Source of the DNA: Pyrenochaeta sp. MPI-SDFR-AT-0127 | Taxonomy: Eukaryota; Ascomycota; Dothideomycetes; Pleosporales; Cucurbitariaceae | Reading direction: 5' to 3' | Assembly: GCA_020747015.1 (NCBI GenBank) | Contig: JAGTJM010000026.1 | Coordinates: 248,001-312,000, forward strand | Length of the DNA stretch: 64,000 nucleotides | In this document: piece by piece, positions 32,056 through 44,975 of the stretch | Position numbering within the stretch: position 1 is the stretch's first letter | How the letters are laid out: every line of letters begins with the position of its first letter | Position numbers and translations under genes: made by a program | Notes under the pieces: model-generated | The model's input: only the letters and a program-made list of their open reading frames with translations | What the model was told of the DNA's origin: nothing | Databases searched by the model: none

Positions 32056-34339
32056 CTATGTAGTTTTGCGTAATCCAACATACATGTGATCATTTTCTGG
32101 TTGACTTACTTTCAAGCTTGAGAAACCACAATGCTCAGATCCACCCCATAAATTCGGCTCAACAAAAGCCCCCCACATCACTCCTCTTTCGGTTGCATCG
32201 TCTGGCTCTTCGCTTGACGTGTGACACGCTGCAGATATTGCTGCACTACAGCTCCCTGCCACAGGCATGCCGCTAATAAATATTCTGCGGCCTGTTATCA
32301 TTATAGTGAGCAGTGTCACTGCTATCAGCGGCATTAAAGCATATAGACCGCTGGTGGAGTACGCTGTAGTTAGGATGTTGTTGGCCGGGACTGGAACGAC
32401 CGCATAAGTATTGACCGATGTTTTATTGTCCCGATGTGGCAACACAGTCCCGTTTGACTTGAATGTCTCCACGCTGACCATGAATATGGTTTGCGAAATA
32501 AGCCAATGGAATATGCCTGACATCACAAGCAACGGTATACCATATCGATACGGTAGCTGTAAGAAATATGTCGAGCGCTGTGCTCCCTTTGGCTTCGAGG
32601 AAACGCGTAAGCCTTTCCGCTGGGTCGCGTACTGGTCCCATTCTTTCGCGAGGAGCATTTTGGTAAGCACTGTGTTGTAGATGACGTAGATGAACGATAA
32701 GACCAATTGGCAGATGTTGGCGGCGAGCGTCTGGCCGAGAAGACCGCCTGTGCCTTTAGAGAGGGCACGCAAACTAGGAATGCTAGTATTGAACGATTTG
32801 GTGGACAAATTAGTCGTCGTCATTGCGAACGCTATGCATATGATGAGAACAGTTCCGAATCTGCAAACATTAGAATTTGTTACATTAATCAGTGTAGCTT
32901 CCCGATATGTGGTAACAGAAGTGGCAGATGAAACGTGGCGTTCGGTAGAGATGGGCGAAGGGCGATGAGACTTACAGTAACATTACCAGCACCCATTGCT
33001 TGGTGGATACTGCGTTTGACCACCTCTTCGGCTTCTCAAACGAGAAACTGGCTCTTGAGTTTCTCGGCCATGCAACTTTTCTCTTCTCGAAATCAGACCT
33101 CGAGACTAGGCACATACCCTCGGTTGTAATATCGGGCGTCTTGATGAAAGAGGCAATCGCGTCGCCAATATTCATCAGAGGGTCAAGGTCGCTCATCTTG
33201 AAAGCGACAAACGTGAATATGACCACCTTGACAATGTTCATGATAATAACAATGACAGCTATTTGGATGCTGAAGCGAATTCTGCACTTTTCTTCAGTGC
33301 GTTCGCTGAGGCAATACTCGACTGGATTATGATCGACCATCCAAGGTCCACCTCCTATCTTCAACTCGTTCACTGTCTTCTGATCACATCTGTCACAGGT
33401 TGAGTTACAAATCCAACCAGACATGTCACATCCTGGCTCAATTACGATGTGGGTGATGTTGCGAACAGCGGTGGTGTTTCTCATTTTCTCTAAATCGCCT
33501 GCATTCACAACGAGCCAGACGTCGCCGTAGGATGCTTGGAATGTGTTTCCATAGTTTTCGAGGCAGTTCAGCCGGTCTAGCTTCTCGAAGTGACCTTCTC
33601 GCACACTATCCACCAAGCGTGCCTCGGTCGGATTGGTATCCGATTGCGGTGTTGAGGGAAGGAAGGCGGCGAAGATGAGATCTGTGGAGATGAGATGAAT
33701 GCTATATTGGTTTGCGGCTGCTGATTGATAAAATGCGGAATTATAGCTGTAGAAATCAGACATCGTAAGGGTATGTATGAATCTGGGGGCAGCACACAAT
33801 AAATGTAAAGGAAGAGAACTTAAAGCAATGCAGACCCAGAGGACGCAGCGTTTTCTACTAATATGCGTGAGATTGCGAAAACTCAGGACTCCAATATCTA
33901 GCCAGATCATTTTTCTATGCGCCTTGTCGATTTCGGTCCGGGTCGGCGCACATAGGCATTGCCTAGAGAACTGTTGGCCTTCTCGATTACTAGGTCAAAG
34001 GGCACATACTCACATGCAGTAATTACTCGCCCCAAGAAGGATCGCACCCAACGCATTGATCAATAAATGAATGGCCAGATTTAATCGCTTTGACTTGGAG
34101 CAACTGCCTTCGAATGCAGTGACTTGGCCGTTCTTAACAGGAAGTGCACTGATTGCCCATATAGCTGTTGAAAGGTTGATAAGAAGTACAACGGAAGAAC
34201 AGACCGCTCCAGCAACGATGCCAAATCTCCATGAGGCTGGAGCACTGATCCACGAGCATACACAAGATCGGGTTTTTCTCACGTCGTCTTCTTTGATTTC
34301 ATTAATGGTGCCAGTGTCAACGAATGCGTAGGCTAGCAT
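32056..34339 (-). CDS. DUF6536-family multi-pass membrane protein, 705 aa
   Basis: Exons 34339-34014, 33962-32976 and 32860-32056 join in phase. Family marks are RFGIVAGAV near the start, SKRLNLAIHLLINALGAILL followed by ASNYCMQCLCAPTR, WLDIGVLSFRNL, and SSLPLHLLCAAPRF. An outward-looking loop contains several NxT/S sites and paired Cys residues. Further hydrophobic segments occur at IQIAVIVIIMNIVKVVIF, FGTVLIICIAFA, NICQLVLSFIYVIYNTVLT and LMPLIAVTLLTIMI, about seven in all. Function of the family is unknown. ATG 34339 starts MLAYAFVDTG; a slightly different start is possible. Confidence 0.85.
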
Positions 34340-35984
34340 TCCCGCATTCGATACACCAATTGGGGATACAAATTGCAACTGTAGCTTAAGACGACCCGAC
34401 AAGAAAGACGTGGAGGAGGGAGGGATTGTTGAAGGGAATGAAGAAACAAGTACAACATGCAGCAAGATATGTTATTGCTGCGCCATACAGTAATCAAGCC
34501 ATGATTGGCTGACATGAGAAGCTACCAATAAACCTAACCAGGATGCCAGATATATTGAATGCAATAATTGAAGTTTTTCTTGGCATTTTTTGGAGTTTCC
34601 CCGCCCCAAAACCTCAGCGTAAGCAAAGAAGTAGTAAATTTAGATATATCTCCACCGCCAGCAGTTTGTAATTTCCACTGCTTCAAACCTTGCGCTTGAT
34701 TTTTTGGGGCACGAAGATAAGTATCAAAATTTTAAGCAGCTTCCTACTTATTGCATTCCATAGATGTTCGAAGGTAGACACCTTGATTGATGCCTTTCTT
34801 GAGGGCCGAAGTCGTTGCCTCTAGCGAGCTTCAGAGAGCAACAACAGTACGTGGCCACTTCCGTTATCTGACTTATCTCGACTACTCGAGAGTGACCGAA
34901 TCCGTACACTCAAAGAATGCTGTCGTACGTGTTGGGATAGCAGCGTAAGACAAGATGATCTTCACTCTCCTCATGGTGGCGCAGCCATTATCAACCAACT
35001 ACCGGTAGTCTAAGCCCCATCCGCCCCCACAAGTAGTGCTCTCCCTGTGCATACAGACCCTCAATCTGGAAATTACTAGAGCAAGACGAGATATTTTGCT
35101 TCCAGTCAGTAGACCAAAAGCATATTTGGCCCGGAAACTTGGCGGTGCATACTTATCACGGTCATCGTGTGGGCTATCGCTATCACGATCACTCTTCTTG
35201 CCTAGACGCTTTCCGCTTCAAACATTCCAAACTCCACATCATCCGACTAAGGCTGCTTGTAATTTGGTTTTCTTCTCTCCATTCTAATCATCGCACATAG
35301 CGTGCATTATGTAGCCACTCAAGTCAGCATAGTTGGTTTGGAAATACTGATACAGCCTGGAACCCCGATTTACAGTTGCACGCATCGCCGCCGAATAGGC
35401 ACAAAGGCTTGGAAGCTATGGCAATCTTCGAAACCGGTCGTGCGGCGAGGCGAATTTAGCTAGCTCTGAAGTGAACGTATATTGAAAATACTTGTAGAGC
35501 AGAACGCCTCTTAAAAAAAATGATACCTCTGGACTAGAAAATTTGCGTCTAGGAACCCGAAGGGAGGTGCACAATGATAAGTGATATAGTAATAATACAC
35601 TCAAGGTCACTGAGCTGTTGTGATGGTTTTTGTATGGCAGTCGGGCAACAAAATACCTAAGCCAAATGTCATGGATGATTGAAGATAGGAAAGTATGCCC
35701 ACAATATCCTATTACAGGGAAAACTTGGAGCTTAGCTGTTGTAGTATTAATATCACCAACGGATGTTAGAATTCTATGAAACAAAAGTTCATATGGTTCT
35801 TAATTGTGGTTGACGGTGGTTCATCACGCTTAAAATGTGCTACACACAAAGTACTGATAGAGATGTTTGAATTTTGTTGGCAGATGCACGCATCGCACTC
35901 ATGGAGAAAGGCTATATACGAAGAGAATATGTACAATGAAGTGTCTCGGGCTCGACCGTTACATCATTCGAGAGATCAGAACAC
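34340..35984. other. Gene-free, comparatively AT-rich stretch
   Basis: About 1.6 kb between the DUF6536 promoter and the LPMO 3' end. Short frames at 35036-35287 and 35416-35784 show no family. No repeat or RNA gene recognised. Confidence 0.5.
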
Positions 35985-36833
35985 CTAGCAGGTGAACTTC
36001 TTAGGGCCGGGAACGATATAGGTTTGAGCTGCTGGAAGTTAGTCACCTTTTTCGGAGACAGCAACAGGAAGACGGTGGTTGACATACCCTTGTAGGCATC
36101 GTAGGTAATGCCAGCATCGGTAGACTTATAAGCACCAGGAAAGCCAACGAGACCGGAAGGCTTAGTGCTTCCACCACCGGTGACTTTGAGCTGATGGCAT
36201 CCAGGATAGAACTGTGCACCCGGATATGCGTAGGCAGCGTGCAGGGCGATGAGCTCGTGGCGCACAAGATAATAGCCGGATGGGATGCACTTTGGAATGG
36301 TGTAGGTGACTGTGCCGCCGGCCTTCATGAGAGGGGTAGCACCCCAGGTGTTGGAGGTGCCCTCACGGCCCAACTCTTGAACTTTGAACCAAACAGCTCT
36401 GATGATTTCATGTTAGCACAAGTAGCGTATGATAGGACAAGACTTACGAAGATTCGGGCATCCAGTTATTGCAACCGGAGTCGGGGCATTGGGCCATGTA
36501 AGTAACTGAAGGACCTACGTGGCTTTCAGGCCACAGAGTCCACCAGAGCTTGACATCAGAGCCAGCAGCCACTTCAGCATGGAGAGCAGCAGGGGAAGAG
36601 CCGGCTACACCACCAGCAGCATAGCCACCACATTGAACGTCGGAGATGGCGACATTCTCAACAGGCCCGTTACCCTGGATAGGACGCGAGATTCGCTGGG
36701 GCTTGGGGTTCATGTATGGGTCCTGGTAAGGCTGGTAGAAGGTGTAGTCTTTTCCACCGATGGTCGCATTGTTGACGTAGCCGTGGGCTGAAACAGCCGT
36801 GGCGAAGGCAAGAGCAGAGGCAAGATACTTCAT
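35985..36833 (-). CDS. AA9 lytic polysaccharide monooxygenase (former GH61), secreted
   Basis: A copper enzyme that oxidatively cleaves cellulose or related beta-glucans outside the cell. Exons 36833-36448, 36398-36088 and 36031-35985 join to 247 aa. A signal peptide (MKYLASALAFATAVSA) is followed by mature His1 in HGYVNNATIGG, the first copper-brace ligand. The second His is in WPESHVGPSVTYMAQC, and the axial Tyr is in AQFYPGCHQL. Cys pairs are as expected. No cellulose-binding module or linker follows, so it is a single-domain AA9. The mature N-terminus depends on cleavage just before the His, which the sequence allows. Confidence 0.95.
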
Positions 36834-37959
36834 TGTGAATGATGATTGTGGAAGGTACGATCCGGCGTAGAAAGCTGAAGTGGTGTGAAGAAACGAACGA
36901 ATATAAGCTGGAAGAAGAAGGACGAAAGAACGCGATACTCCGGTGCTGAATGACCTGAATGCCGAGATAGATTGCGCGAGGATGTAGTATTATAGTATCT
37001 TAGTGTAATTGCCCCAGGATTCAGGACGGCATCTGGTGGCACCTGTGTACACTGTTTGAAACTTCCATGGTGGCGATGCTGCCAGGTGATCATGAAGGGA
37101 GTGTGTAGATTAAACAAAGGACGCTAGTGGCACATGGTGTGGCACTTGGAAGCTCCGCTACTTTCCTGTTGTGAACAAAAGGAAATCAGTAGCATGTCGA
37201 TGCAGTCTCGAGATTGATATTAGATGTAAGCCAGCCTAGTCCCGGTGGCTTTTTTGAAAAGCAAAGACCGTACGAGGTATCGAGAGAAATGGCTTGGTTC
37301 TGTCGAGACCCGAATATGACAACAGGGTGCCAAGGCCAGAACAGTTTTCGTTACGACTAAGTAGAGTCGTGAAACATGGTGCTGACTGGCTGTGGATTCC
37401 TGCCTGACTCCGTGTCATTGGTGGACACATCGAAATGCTTGATGGTTGACGTCTCAGATGGTAGATCCCACGTGATCTCGTCTACTAGACCGGGAAATCC
37501 TGTGTCCTCCATCGGAGAAATTATATTAGGATGATATAGAGAGCCGGGTTGTCGGTTGCAACGACGCGCGTGGTCGTCAGAGTAAGGAAGCCTTTGTCAG
37601 CCATTATGCATGCAAGCCGTGTGGTGTAGCGCCATAACTGTGAATCGTAAGCCGCGGCTCAAAGTTTGCAAAGAGATTGCAGGTAATCTTAAATTGTGAT
37701 GCAGCAGACAAGCCCTTGGCTCTGAGAATGGTACTTACACAGACGAAAGATTTTGGTAGCGAGGCATTAGAAGCGAAAGGTGAAGTTCCCGGTTCTTGGT
37801 ATGATGGAGAAATGTACAGTCGTATGGGTAAGGCTTTGGTGATTGATTCCAGTGAGGCGGTTGAGCTCTGCTTAACGCAAGTTTAGAAGCAGCAGATGAG
37901 ATCCTAGGAAGTACCTAGTCCACTAGTGGCCAGGATGTGGACAGCCTTTCAGTAACAGG
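36834..37959. other. Intergenic upstream of the LPMO
   Basis: 1.1 kb between the LPMO promoter and the GFA gene 3' end. A short frame at 37677-37886 has no family. Nothing else seen. Confidence 0.5.
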
Positions 37960-38376
37960 TTACTTCTTCTCCGCAAAATCAGGCTCAGCCTCCCACCGCT
38001 CTACACCCTCAGGGATCGGCACAACTGCGCTTCGGCAGAAGATATGTTTGCCGCCACTCCAGTCTAGCCCTTCCAGTAGCCCACCTTTGACGGCAACAGT
38101 TGCCGGGTTGCCGTCGTCTAGGATGTACATGTGCATGATGCGACTACCGCACTCTTTACAGAAATAGCAGCGTTGCTTGTTGCCAGTGTCACACTGCCGA
38201 ACAAAGAAGGAAACCGAAGGGTTATCATCGACTCGAAAGAAAGGGAAGATGGCAGAGGTACCAAATGCACTGGATGACTGTTTGCGACAATCGATGCAGT
38301 GGCAATGGAAGAGCAACGTGGGTTTGGAGGTGGGTGTGGTGAACTTTACGGTGCCGCAAGCGCAGGAGCCGTTCAT
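37960..38376 (-). CDS. GFA/CENP-V-type zinc-binding protein, 138 aa
   Basis: A small enzyme-like protein of the glutathione-dependent formaldehyde-activating (GFA) superfamily. Zinc ligands are visible as CACGTVKF, HCHCIDCRKQSSSAFG and CYFCKECGSR, the three-part GFA signature. ATG 38376 (MNGSCACG) is chosen over an open but non-conserved upstream extension because the fold begins there. Substrate unknown; most fungal members are not true formaldehyde-activating enzymes. Divergent from CDC37. Confidence 0.9.
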   Translation of the reverse strand: MNGSCACGTVKFTTPTSKPTLLFHCHCIDCRKQSSSAFGTSAIFPFFRVDDNPSVSFFVRQCDTGNKQRCYFCKECGSRIMHMYILDDGNPATVAVKGGLLEGLDWSGGKHIFCRSAVVPIPEGVERWEAEPDFAEKK

Positions 38377-38954
38377 GATGATGTATTGAGGAGATTGTGT
38401 GCGGGTACTCAAGTAAGAATCGAGATGGTCAGTGAGAGGATGGTGTCGGTGAAGTATCGCGGGAGGCGCTCCTATATTCGCGGAAGATGTGATACCCCGC
38501 ATGGACAATGTGGGGTGGACTATAAGCTTCCATCTTTTAACAGCATTGAGCAGCGGACTCCCGCAAAGAAAGCCGCACTCGAGTGGTCAGTTTGTAGTGT
38601 GAATACAGAGACAACGACGTCGAAGGCGTTCGGGCCTACTTCGCATCCCGGATTGGGGCGATGATCCATTCACTGGGAGATTCCAAGGTCAGGTGACTAG
38701 GTACAAGATACTGCCAACTGGCCGTGGAATATTTGATACATGTTCAATGAAGCGATCCAGAGGGTGACTTGTCTGACCTGGAGGTAGGGAGGGAGGGAGT
38801 TTGTGGTGAAGGGACTCGAAGATTCTCGATGACGGAGCTTGGGCCCAAAAACATCCCACCTTTGACCTGCCCCGCGGCCCTTTCACAGATATCCAGCCTT
38901 GAGCAGCAACAGCAACAGCAAAGCTAGCAAAAGCATCCTCGGCACTCGCACAGT
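38377..38954. other. Divergent promoter region of GFA protein and CDC37
   Basis: 578 bp. Contains a short AGCAGCAACAGCAACAGC run at about 38898-38920 just upstream of CDC37. No specific binding site called. Confidence 0.4.
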
Positions 38955-40556
38955 ATGGTGATCAACTATAGCAAGTGGGTAAGTAGGGGCTGCTCCTTAT
39001 CCAGCTTCACAATATACTTATAATTCCCAAAGGACGCGCTCGAGCTCTCCGACGACAGTGACATTGAAGTGCACCCCAATGTCGACAAGAAATCATTTAT
39101 CCGCGCCAAACAAGCCCAAATTCACCAAGAACGCGACCATAGGCGACACCAAATAAAGACACTACAGTACGAACGCATCATCAACGATGGTCTCACTGAA
39201 CGTGTCGATCGCCTCCTCACAGCCCTCAAATCACACAAGGCTAAGCAGGCGGAAGGCAATGGCGCCAACGACGACCAGCTTGTATTCCAAGCCATGATGG
39301 AGAGCATGATGGACATGAAAATCGACAAGGATGGTGGGAGTGACAGACCGCCGCCTCCGCCAGAGGGCGTCCATGAGCACATCAAGGACAAGCCAACATA
39401 CCCCCAGATGATGGCCAGTCTAGTCGATGCCGTGAAGAAGGACATTGATGAACAGAAGAGTGAGGAACCGCGATACACGTTATTCATAACCGGTCTTGAG
39501 AAAGAAAAGGCGAGGATACAGGACCTGCAGCAACAACTCTATGCAAAACTGGCTGAGCTCGAGAAGGAAGACAAAAAGCACATCACCAGCGACGACCTTA
39601 AGGAAGGATTCAGCTACTCAAATGTACGCAAAGGCGAAGAAGTCCCGTCGGCATCAATATCAGCGGCACCAAAGAAGTCAGAATCCTCAACCACAGTCGA
39701 ACTCCTTAACGCCCCCAAACGCCCCGAAGCCTCACGAACAGACACAGGAGATTCTGGGGCAGATGCCGATGTTGAAGAAGACACGACTGCCGATGACAAT
39801 GACGATGATATCTCTGCCTCGCCCCTCGCACAGTCATTTGCGAAGATAAAAGCAGGCGACTGGTATGCATGTTTACAATTCCTGATGAAGCACCCCGAAG
39901 TCATGGCCGAAAAGGAGACAGACGGATTGCTAGTTGAGGCATTCAACTCGGAGCTCGACGGCAAACCCAAACACGCGCGACAATGTGTTCACCAAGGTCT
40001 GTTACTACAGTATTGCAGGCAACTTGGTGGACGACAAGGAGTGGAGCTGTTTTTCAAGAGGATACAGATGAAAGACCACCAGGCGGGGAAGATGTTCAAC
40101 GACGATGTAGACAGCACATACCGCCGGATCAAGACTCGAGCGGCTGAGATCCTGAAAGAGCGTGCCGAAAACCCACAGTCCGAAGGTGTCGAGCAGATAC
40201 AACTTCACGCCGTGGATCCAGGCACCCAGATCAACATCTCTGTTCCGCCAAAGGAGCCCACGTCTACAGACCCTGAGGAGCGCGCAGCGGAAGAACAGGC
40301 ACGGCAGATCTTTGATAGCTTCCCACCGGGCTTGCAAAGAGCTCTAGAAAGTAGCAAGCTGGAAGAGGTAAACAAGGTGCTGGCGAAGATGAGTGTAGAG
40401 GAGGCCGAGGAGATTGTCGAGAAGCTGGGCGCTGGCGGTATGCTCAGCTTAGAAGAAGGTGTCATTGATGCGACCACTGCTGAGGGGCAAAAGGCCATGG
40501 AAGAAATTGAGAAGACGAGAAAGATGCCCGGCCAGTCGCAAACCACTAAGATGTGA
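38955..40556 (+). CDS. cdc37: Hsp90 co-chaperone CDC37
   Basis: A cytosolic adaptor that delivers protein kinases to Hsp90. Exon 1 (38955-38978, 24 nt) encodes MVINYSKW and joins exon 2 (39033-40556) at DALELSDDSDIEVHPNVDKKSFIR, giving 515 aa. This N-terminus is the invariant kinase-binding head, including the conserved CK2-type acidic serine site. The central Hsp90-binding domain follows at about 255-400 (SFAKIKAGDWYACLQFLMKHPEVM), then the C-terminal domain. Length fits filamentous fungal homologues. The tiny first exon is easily missed. Confidence 0.96.
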
Positions 40557-40881
40557 TGAAAAGGCTAAGCGTTCAGGAGATATAGGGACAGAAGGATTGA
40601 TATGATGCTGGAATTGTACAATACCCTCGATAATGGTATCATGAAATACATGTTTCAACTTCAAGTATGTGCCACACTGTTCTTGTCCGAATTATTGCAT
40701 GCTCGTGCCCAGAGTCCGCGCACTAATATTTGCTCTTTCAACCCTCCTCGTAATATCCCAGTGTTTCTGGCGTGGTAACGTTCGCTCGCTACTTGTTCGT
40801 GCATCAACCTCACCCACTTCCCTTCTTCATGAATAAACAGAAATCAATGCCTCTTTTCATAATCGTTTCAACCAGGTCCCT
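40557..40881. other. Intergenic, convergent CDC37 and RTT103 3' ends
   Basis: 325 bp of presumed 3' UTRs. Nothing else seen. Confidence 0.5.
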
Positions 40882-42443
40882 TTAAATCAACTCACCCAGA
40901 TTATCATCGATGCCTGCCATTTCCCCATCCCGCGCAAAAGCCGCAAAGTCGTCCTCCGCTGCGCTTCTGCTCATCTTTCTCTTCTTATACGCAGTTTGGT
41001 AAGCGTTCTGTCCGTAGACCCCTCCTTCAGCGCCTGGCCGCGCGTGTTGCAAGCTCTTGAGAAGATCCTCTGGCACAAATTGGTTTGGCTCGCCAATAGC
41101 AGTTGCAAAGTCGGGTTGCGTGGTGTGATGTAGGGGTGCAGGTGCAGATACAGGTTCAATGGGATGTGATACGGGCTCGGGCATCACATCGTCGCCAATA
41201 TCAGGTACCGGTTCGAAGGCAGTTGCTGCGACCTGTTGTGGAGAGCCGACCGGTGTGAATGACTCCATAGGCGGAGGCGTGAGCTCTTCAACTTGCGGAC
41301 GCTCTTGCCCAACTGGCGGCGTAGTAGCAACAGGAAGAGGCGCAGCAGATATTTTGTTCTGATCTGCGGCTGAGAGGCCCTTAAGGATTGCCTCTTCAAC
41401 CTCGCGCTTGCGGCTCTCAATGGCGTCTTTGCGAGTCTTCAAGTCTTGGACTTGTGCCTCTTCTTGCTCAAGTTTTGCCTTGTTCGTCTCGAGGAGCTTC
41501 TCAAGGCCAGCTACGAGCGCCTGTCGAGCTTTGATACTCTCTGCAACCGCACCTTCGGCTACTGCGAGTTTCTTAACCAGTGCAGCAAGACCAGCTGCGT
41601 GCATGGGTGGTGATGGGATCGCAGCATTCGGGTTGGTGAGCTTCGCATAGTCTTGGTTCGCAGTGGCGAGAGCTGGTTTCGCGTTGAGCTCAGCCTTCTG
41701 GAGGGAGGTTGCGAGCGGGGCGACAGGGCTGAGCTCTGGTGGTATGGAAGAGCCAGAGAAAAGAGAGCCACCAAGAGCGGGTTTTCGCGTCGATTTCGTA
41801 CGATCAACGTCTGCTCATGTTAGCTGGTAAACCCTCAGGAGATAAGCCTTTCCAGTGCGTACCGTCAATTTGTCTTTCAACATCCTGCTGTATAGGGACA
41901 CTGAAAATCTGCCGTTGGCGCCACACTTCCACAACCCTCCGAATCTTGTTTTGTATCTCATGTGGTGAGCCTTTGTAGGCAATTGACGTGGCTTCAGCGA
42001 TGAGAGGCTCGTATGCTCGCAGGAACTCTTCCTTCTTCCGCATCTTCGATGTCTGAGTGATTTCTAACATGCTTGTTAGTTGTGAGACAACAATATGGTT
42101 TCGGTTTGCAACTCACCATTGGCAAGATATATCAACACGAGCTTTTTGTTAGGTGTTGACTCGCGCATTCGCTGGAGCCAGACCTGAGCGATGCGCTCGG
42201 CATGTCGCCTATGTAATGGTCATGTCAGCATCTCGTCTCAGCTCAAGTTGGATAAATCCACGTTGCCAGTGCCTTTATATTACAAAGGCTTGCTTCCATC
42301 TGATTGCGCAAACACAGACAACACTGAGTACTTGGGGTGCTTTACCTGTGAAAGAGGATCCACTGGCCGACGGTGGAGATTGCCTCTTGAGTCTCATTCA
42401 GCGAAGAAAGCTTCGCCTTCAGGCTGTCTTCGGTGAAAGCCAT
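40882..42443 (-). CDS. rtt103: CID-domain transcription termination factor RTT103 (RPRD1-like)
   Basis: A nuclear protein that binds the Ser2-phosphorylated RNA polymerase II tail and recruits the Rat1 exonuclease in yeast. Exons 42443-42346, 42208-42117, 42063-41863 and 41810-40882 give 439 aa. The CID covers residues 1 to about 135: SLNETQEAISTVGQWILFHR, then HAERIAQVWLQRM and KLVLIYLANEI, ending in IRRVVEVWRQRQIF. A coiled coil (about 225-290, KLEQEEAQVQDLKTRKDAIESRKREVEE) is typical of RTT103/RPRD1. The C-terminus is Pro-rich and disordered. Divergent from the clathrin light chain gene. Confidence 0.93.
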
Positions 42444-42825
42444 GTTGAAATATCACGAATTGGTGGAGAATGCTATCAAGGCAGGCTCTCACACGACCAG
42501 AACAGTCCAGTCCACCAACAGAGTCGCGCAGTAATGAGATATCTAGTTACGCCCTTCCAGCTTGCAATGTACGTTTGTGATTGCTAGGTGACTCCTGCGA
42601 TGACGTGTGATGGAGCGGAGTTGATGGAGGAAAGATGTTAAGGTGAGCTTGCGACGCTAACAGCTCTTCGGTGAAACGTGTCTCCGCGACTGCCAAGTGC
42701 CATCTCCTTTGGGGGCCGCCGACCGTAACTATCCCAACGCAACAACACGCAAGCTGTAAACAATCAATTGCCGCCTCTTTCGCCTTTCCTCTCGCCGCAG
42801 CATCCTCACAAACCTCACATTTGCA
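42444..42825. promoter_or_regulatory. Divergent promoter of RTT103 and clathrin light chain
   Basis: 382 bp between divergent start codons. No specific site called. Confidence 0.4.
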
Positions 42826-43805
42826 ATGGCAGACCGATTTCCTTCATTAGACGAGATTGACGCTGGTAAGCTCCGCTGCTGAACCCCCGAACCAGCTCCG
42901 CATGGGGAACTGATATATTCCAGGTCATACCGAAGCGCGCGGTGAGGCAACCAACTTTGACCTTGGAGGCGACTCCAACGGCACCGAGGACTTTCTTTCA
43001 CGCGAACGCGCGCTTCTTGGCGACGATGCGGACCAGTTCGCTTCGGAGAATGACCGAGCAGCCACAGTTGAAGATGGGGATGATGACTTGCTCGGGGGAG
43101 AGTTCAGCCAGGCCAACGTCGGCAGCCAGGAGATAAGCGGGTTCGAGAGCTCCTTCCCCGCCATCGATACTACCAACAATGTAAGCAATGCGCCACCTCT
43201 TTCACGTCTGCCTGCCCAGCCTAGACGAGGATGCGGTTTGGCACCATAATTGCCAAAGCTCACCTTGTGCGGGTCGCGAGGCTTGGTCTTGGGCAGCGCC
43301 GAAAATCATAATCTGCAGCACTGCGTACTAATGCAAGCAGCACATGGCCCCTGGCGGCACAATTACTGGCTCATCACTCCCCTTTTTGCCTGGCCAACCT
43401 ACACCCTCGTTCACACCCCAACGATCAGACTCACCAGAGCCCGATGTTATCCGGGAATGGCGCGAGCGCCGTGACCTCCAGATCCAGCACCGTGACGAAG
43501 TTTCCGCCGACCGCAAGGACCGAACGATCAAGGAGGCACAACAAAACATTGACGACTTCTACGAGAACTACAACAACAAGAAGGACAAGGAAATTGCAAA
43601 GACACGGAAAGAAGCTGAGGAATTCTTGGCGAACCGAGACGATACAACTGCGGGCGGAACGAGCTGGGAGCGAATTGCCAAACTCGTGGATCTGAGCGGA
43701 AAGGGCACCAAGGGTGGAGCTTCTGGGAGCGAGAAAGCGCGCTTCAGGGATCTTCTTCTGAGCTTGAAGAAAGATGAGAAGGCCCCTGGCGCGACTGGGT
43801 ATTAG
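42826..43805 (+). CDS. clc1: Clathrin light chain
   Basis: A regulatory subunit of clathrin coats on vesicles. Exons 42826-42865, 42924-43180 and 43341-43805 give 253 aa. MADRFPSLDEID is the typical start. A central DSPEPDVIREWRERRDLQIQ motif begins the long helix that binds the heavy chain, continuing through KEAQQNIDDFYENYNNKKDKEIAKTRKEAEEF. A conserved C-terminal block has WERIAKLVDL and RFRDLLLSLKKD. The third exon has a tandem acceptor (AAGCAG), so a Gln may be included or skipped at the junction. Confidence 0.95.
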
Positions 43806-44975
43806 AGGACGTGATAGTAGGGTAGAGAGTGATCATTTTGGAGCCTGGGTCATGCATGGTTTTGGCAACTGCGGACTGCCCGGCCGTGGCTTGGAGTTAC
43901 AGGATAGGTTGCAGGGTACTTCATGCAGCTGTGTTAATATGTTCCTTCCATTTTCAGGATCTTTAATATTGCCCCGTCCGAAAAAAGTCACTAATTCGTT
44001 ATACTAGATCGCTCGATCTAGACGTTTGCAGACTGAGGCAATATTTGTGATCAACCCCTAATTATCCTCGGCTACCATATCACATGATATCAGTCTTGTC
44101 TAGAGCGATTGACGGCATTCTCGTTGTAACATCAAGTTTTTAGGTGGTCTCTTTCAGGTTGTTGGAAACATTTCCATTGCCCTATTTTAAGTATACATAT
44201 CCAGAAATGTGCATACAGACTATCAGATGCAGCAAGTCGTATTCATGGCAGCTGACCTAGTCTTGTGTGTTCCGATTATCTACCCTCAGAGATGATGACA
44301 GACAGTGACCAAAATCACAATGATACCATACTCCTCTCACAAGTGTAGAATTGATTACAAAATCATAGCCGTCCAGGGTGTGGTTCTCCTTCAGCGCTTG
44401 GCTAGAGCTAGAGCTTGGAGGGCTGCTACTGAGTTTTGAACCAAGACGAAGGAGATGATTCAAAATGATGATACGATGAGGACAAAATCGTAACTGTGCC
44501 CACTTTTGCTAGCAATATCCAGTGTTCACAAGTAAGGTGGCGATGCAAATGTCGCCCAACAAAGGTTCTAGTGTGAAACTGGGCAGGAAGTTCTGAACAA
44601 GTAACAGTGGGCTACATACGTCCCTGAAGCATACATGTACATATAGTGTGGTGAAAGCTATGTAATCATCATTGACTTCCAGTGTCTAGTCAAGACTTTG
44701 ACTACAGCATGAATAACTTGATACTGTACTTGACGCATAGTGGGCAGTTCGCACGCTATCTGTGTGTTCTGACACACTTATGTTAAGACAGTGCTGTATG
44801 AGTCCTTGACATAGGGTATAAAAGTCCCCGCCCTTTTCGCTCCCAGCGTCTGCAAACATACGATATCCAGAAATCTTCTGCACAAAAGACAATACGTCAA
44901 TATCCACAATCCAGCCAGGACCAAGAGCCTCTCAGCACCAGTCGCCAAAAGCGCCAATAACTTTGAAATCCCACT
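43806..44975. other. Gene-free stretch
   Basis: 1.2 kb downstream of the clathrin gene and upstream of a small Cys/His frame. Nothing recognised. Confidence 0.5.
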
